A stretch of 25,833 nt of DNA from an uncultured Eubacterium sp. (GTDB lineage: Bacteria > Bacillota > Clostridia > Lachnospirales > Lachnospiraceae): positions 1 to 25,833 of the forward strand of contig CAJTTQ010000037.1 of NCBI GenBank assembly GCA_910579145.1. The letters are read 5' to 3'. Position numbers and translations under genes: made by a program. How positions within the stretch are numbered: position 1 is the stretch's first letter; the number at the start of each line of letters is the position of its first letter. The notes beneath the pieces were generated by a model. It had not been told where the DNA came from, did no database searches, and saw nothing but the letters and a program-made list of their open reading frames with translations. Shown in pieces: positions 23,244 through 25,833 of the stretch.

Positions 23244-25718
23244 TTATGGAGATTCTACCCGTTCCACGATAATTTCAGATATGATCAGATCCTGAATCTT
23301 TACGTTCCAGGCCGCTTTCAAGGACAGACAGTTACAATCTCCTCCTTTTGCAGTTATCTCTACCGTTCCTGAATACGAACCGTCTGATTGTATCGTCGGA
23401 TTGAGGTATACATTTGGATCTTCTGTCCAGGCACCTCCATTTCCTGTATCATTAGACGGTGTCGTCCAGATCCTAAAATCATTGGATCCCCATTTCGGGC
23501 CGGAAACTGTTACTTTTATTTTTTCTCCCGCCTTAACGGTGATCGGATTCGGGAAATACATAAATGTGGAATCCCCTTCTCCCGTTCTTGTATCATTGAT
23601 ACTGACTGTATCTGTGTCGATATCATAAGAACCACAGGAACTAGGATCGATCCGTACAGCGGAGAGCATAACCTTCTTTTGCGGATTTTCAGTTGGTGCA
23701 GGAGTAGGCAGTAAGTCTTCTGCAGAACTAACCGTAATCTTGCCTGCCGATTGCCATGCAGCTGATTTTAAGTTGATATGCAATGCAGGACGAACACAGC
23801 CGCCGGTATTTACAACGATAAATCCAGAACAGTCAGTAAAGCCTTCACTTCCAACATACGCGGCATCGAATGGGAGACTGCCAATGTTACGCAGCCACCA
23901 CCAGCCACCACCAGCTAAATCACCTTCGGTATTGGTCCATGCGCCATTTGCCTGTGCATACGCGGTATTTTTCGCTTGCCGTGTCGCAGAATTATTTTCG
24001 TGATGGATCGCAAATCCATAATCCATCTCTTTTACTTCATCGGTTGATAACAAATATACCTGATCGGTTACGGCATCATTTTCACAAGATATGATCGTAC
24101 TCTTATCCTGATCCGTAAACGCGCTGGAGTAGAAATCTTCATTTAACCAGTGCCGGATGGAACTGTCCTCCCATGTAACAGAGCCGCAATTCTGTTCATG
24201 ATACGCGAGCGTATCGAGGTTTTGTTCTGCTACGAGCAAGGCATCATCTTCATTTACGGATAAAACACGCCATTTGATAGGTTCTTTCTTATAATACTTT
24301 CCACCTTTATACGTCATGACTGTTCCGTTGGAATCCGTGTATTCCTGACCTTCTACCGGAGAAGTTACTATCTCTTCCGGTTCATAGAGATTTTGGAAAT
24401 AGGAGCCAAACGTAACCGAATCCCAAACAATATTATTTCCCTGATTGACTGGGCCATTGATACCGTAAAGGCTGGGTTCCCGTGTGATCAATGGCGGAAG
24501 CGTCGGTTTTTCAGTTGGTACTGGAGTAGGTACCGGTGTGACGGAAGGTTTCAGGTCTTCCGCGGATGGATTTTCTTTGTCACAGAACGCGATAGATTTT
24601 ATCGTAATCGTGATCGGTTTTCCCGACTCTATCTTATCTGGACTAAAAATCTGGAATCCCCGGATACATCCACCGACGCAATCATCGGAAACAGAAAATA
24701 CAAGAGTTTTTTCCGTTTGTGATTCCACGATCTGCTTACCCCAGTTAGGATGTTTACCGGCCGACGGATCTTCCGGGCCGACCATTTCCGTATCATACAG
24801 AGCATGGCCGAGGTTTCCGCCTTCGCTTGTATAGGTTAGAACGACCGACTTGTAATTACTATAGTAATTTTGTGCGTTATCCGGCAAATAGAAATTAAGC
24901 GCTGCATATTGTTCTAAAAAGGTAACGGTAACAGAACCATCTGGATTATTCACAATCGTAGCTTTTGAAGCAAATTCATTGTGAATCGTGCCCTCCGCCG
25001 TCAGATCCAAATATTTCACCGGCTGTGCAGTTACATCTGGTCTCTCATATTTAGGAGAGGATGTTGGTAGAGACGGAGCTTTTGTCGGAGCCTTAGTCGG
25101 AGCCTTCGTAGGCGCATTAGTCGGAACCTGTGTCTCATACAATTCAGGAGGCGCCGATTCAGTCGGAGTCATCATCGGTGTTGAAGCGGGTGGTGTCGAG
25201 GTAACATCTGGAACAGATGGACTATGTATGGAAGAATCTGGCCGATTTGTAGGAGTCGTTCCATTTGATCCCCCATTTGATTCGGGTGGATTGTATGGAG
25301 TGTCCGGCTGCTGAATGTTACTATTGTTATCACCATAACCTTTAGATCCATTGTCGGTTTTCAAAACTACCTGGATTTTACAGGTTGCTTTCTTTTTTGT
25401 CCCTTTTACTTTTGCCGTAATTGTCGTTTTACCAACTTTTACTGCTTTTACGACACCTTTTTTCGAAACTTTAGCAACACTCTTTTTGCTGCTCTTCCAC
25501 TGGATCTTTTTCTGTGTCGTTTTCTTAGGTTTAAAGGAAGCCTTTAGTTTTAAACTTTTTCCTTTTTGTAATTTATACGTCGAATAGTTTAATGTGATCT
25601 TTTTTAATTTGACAGTTTTCTTCCGGGCAAAACTGACTGGTGTACCCGTTGGAAAAATAAGCATGATTACCATCGACATAATTAGGAACAATGCGATTGG
25701 CTTTTTCCTTTTTTTCAT
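23244..25718 (-). CDS. secreted multidomain protein: Big_2-like, CBM-like, DUF6273
   Basis: 824 aa. A signal peptide (1-31, MKKRKK then a hydrophobic core, likely cleaved after SFA) starts it. Residues 34-118 are a very lysine-rich bacterial Ig-like (Big_2) domain with WKSSKKSVAKVSKKG and GKTTITAKVKG. A Pro/Thr/Ser linker (about 125-228) contains APTK repeats. Residues about 233-380 look like a carbohydrate-binding-type beta-sandwich, then a second PT linker. Residues about 434-650 match DUF6273 (EPIKWRVL, SSIRHWLNEDFY, WWWLRNIGS, CVRPALHINL). Residues about 683-820 form another beta-sandwich. There is no LPXTG, so it is probably released or wall-bound non-covalently. GGAG is 9 nt upstream of the ATG. 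The ligand is unknown; polysaccharide binding is inference. Confidence 0.85.
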   Translation of the reverse strand: MKKRKKPIALFLIMSMVIMLIFPTGTPVSFARKKTVKLKKITLNYSTYKLQKGKSLKLKASFKPKKTTQKKIQWKSSKKSVAKVSKKGVVKAVKVGKTTITAKVKGTKKKATCKIQVVLKTDNGSKGYGDNNSNIQQPDTPYNPPESNGGSNGTTPTNRPDSSIHSPSVPDVTSTPPASTPMMTPTESAPPELYETQVPTNAPTKAPTKAPTKAPSLPTSSPKYERPDVTAQPVKYLDLTAEGTIHNEFASKATIVNNPDGSVTVTFLEQYAALNFYLPDNAQNYYSNYKSVVLTYTSEGGNLGHALYDTEMVGPEDPSAGKHPNWGKQIVESQTEKTLVFSVSDDCVGGCIRGFQIFSPDKIESGKPITITIKSIAFCDKENPSAEDLKPSVTPVPTPVPTEKPTLPPLITREPSLYGINGPVNQGNNIVWDSVTFGSYFQNLYEPEEIVTSPVEGQEYTDSNGTVMTYKGGKYYKKEPIKWRVLSVNEDDALLVAEQNLDTLAYHEQNCGSVTWEDSSIRHWLNEDFYSSAFTDQDKSTIISCENDAVTDQVYLLSTDEVKEMDYGFAIHHENNSATRQAKNTAYAQANGAWTNTEGDLAGGGWWWLRNIGSLPFDAAYVGSEGFTDCSGFIVVNTGGCVRPALHINLKSAAWQSAGKITVSSAEDLLPTPAPTENPQKKVMLSAVRIDPSSCGSYDIDTDTVSINDTRTGEGDSTFMYFPNPITVKAGEKIKVTVSGPKWGSNDFRIWTTPSNDTGNGGAWTEDPNVYLNPTIQSDGSYSGTVEITAKGGDCNCLSLKAAWNVKIQDLIISEIIVERVESP
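25074..25133 (-). repeat. 12-bp tandem repeat encoding APTK units
   Basis: About five imperfect copies of a 12-bp unit (plus-strand CGGAGC-type starts at 25074, 25086 and 25098) encode the linker repeats APTKAPTKAPTKAP and flanking degenerate units. Such a repeat can vary in copy number by slippage. Confidence 0.8.
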
Positions 25719-25736
25719 GAACTACTCTCCATTTCT

Positions 25737-25784
25737 GAAGCATCTGTGCAGGAGGCATGTGCCGGAATTTATTTGCGACGCTTC
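25737..25784 (-). promoter_or_regulatory. possible structured leader of the secreted protein gene
   Basis: On the minus strand GAAGCGTC (25784-25777) can pair with GATGCTTC (25744-25737), 8 bp including one G-U. A small GGC/GCC hairpin lies inside. The stem ends about 7 nt before the GGAG SD, so it could influence translation start. The same stretch is also open in one reading frame to the window edge. Confidence 0.35.
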
Positions 25785-25833
25785 CATACAAATAATACCC
25801 TGATTCCTGATTGGCAGTTTTCAATAATTTTAT

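Noticed and set aside
24988..25314. Plus-strand frame with GALVGAFVGALVG repeats
   Set aside because: This is the antisense reading of the APTK tandem repeats in the secreted protein gene, not a separate gene.

Overview
This window is the replication-origin neighbourhood of a Gram-positive Clostridia chromosome, most likely from the family Lachnospiraceae. The gene order is the classical one: fumA-gyrA-gyrB-recF-yaaA-dnaN-dnaA run leftward, and rpmH-rnpA-yidD-yidC-khpB-mnmE-mnmG-rsmG-parA-parB-DUF4446 run rightward. The two blocks diverge from the 203-bp gap between dnaA and rpmH. Small families such as DUF6472, DUF4446 and DUF6273, and the moderate G+C content, support the assignment; species cannot be named from sequence alone.

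Left arm (1-3858): a tRNA-Ser(GCU) with its own promoter and terminator, the beta subunit of an iron-sulfur fumarase, a tRNA-dihydrouridine synthase and a 57-aa cysteine-containing DUF6472 protein all lie on the minus strand. A back-to-back promoter region then drives a small two-gene membrane-protein operon (DUF4234, DUF2752) the other way. The fumarase alpha subunit follows, translationally nested in the end of gyrA, so the two fumarase subunits are about 2.1 kb apart.

Origin core (3845-12731): gyrA, gyrB, recF, yaaA, dnaN and dnaA are tightly packed. The dnaA-dnaN gap carries degenerate DnaA-box-like sites, a direct repeat, an inverted repeat and a very AT-rich tract, and is the best candidate for the unwinding site. 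The dnaA-rpmH gap holds two strong divergent sigma-A-type promoters with a perfect 14-bp palindrome between them.

Right arm (12731-21690): an RNA-processing, membrane-insertion and tRNA-modification operon leads into the chromosome-segregation genes. Two perfect 16-bp parS sites flank rsmG just upstream of parAB, and the first overlaps the mnmG stop codon. A long hairpin terminator closes the block after DUF4446.

Far right (21690-25833): tRNA-Lys(CUU) on the minus strand, an AI-2E-family membrane protein, a shared bidirectional terminator, and a large secreted multidomain protein (Big_2-like domain, Pro/Thr linkers, two carbohydrate-binding-like modules, DUF6273). This is where the conserved block gives way to accessory genes.

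I did not find a clear new defence, mobile or CRISPR-like system. The points most worth following are atypical residues in DnaA, GyrA and YidC, the parS site embedded in mnmG, the palindrome between the dnaA and rpmH promoters, the split fumarase, the structured leader of the DUF4234 operon and the secreted multidomain protein. Start sites were chosen by hand from Shine-Dalgarno (SD) spacing and family length.
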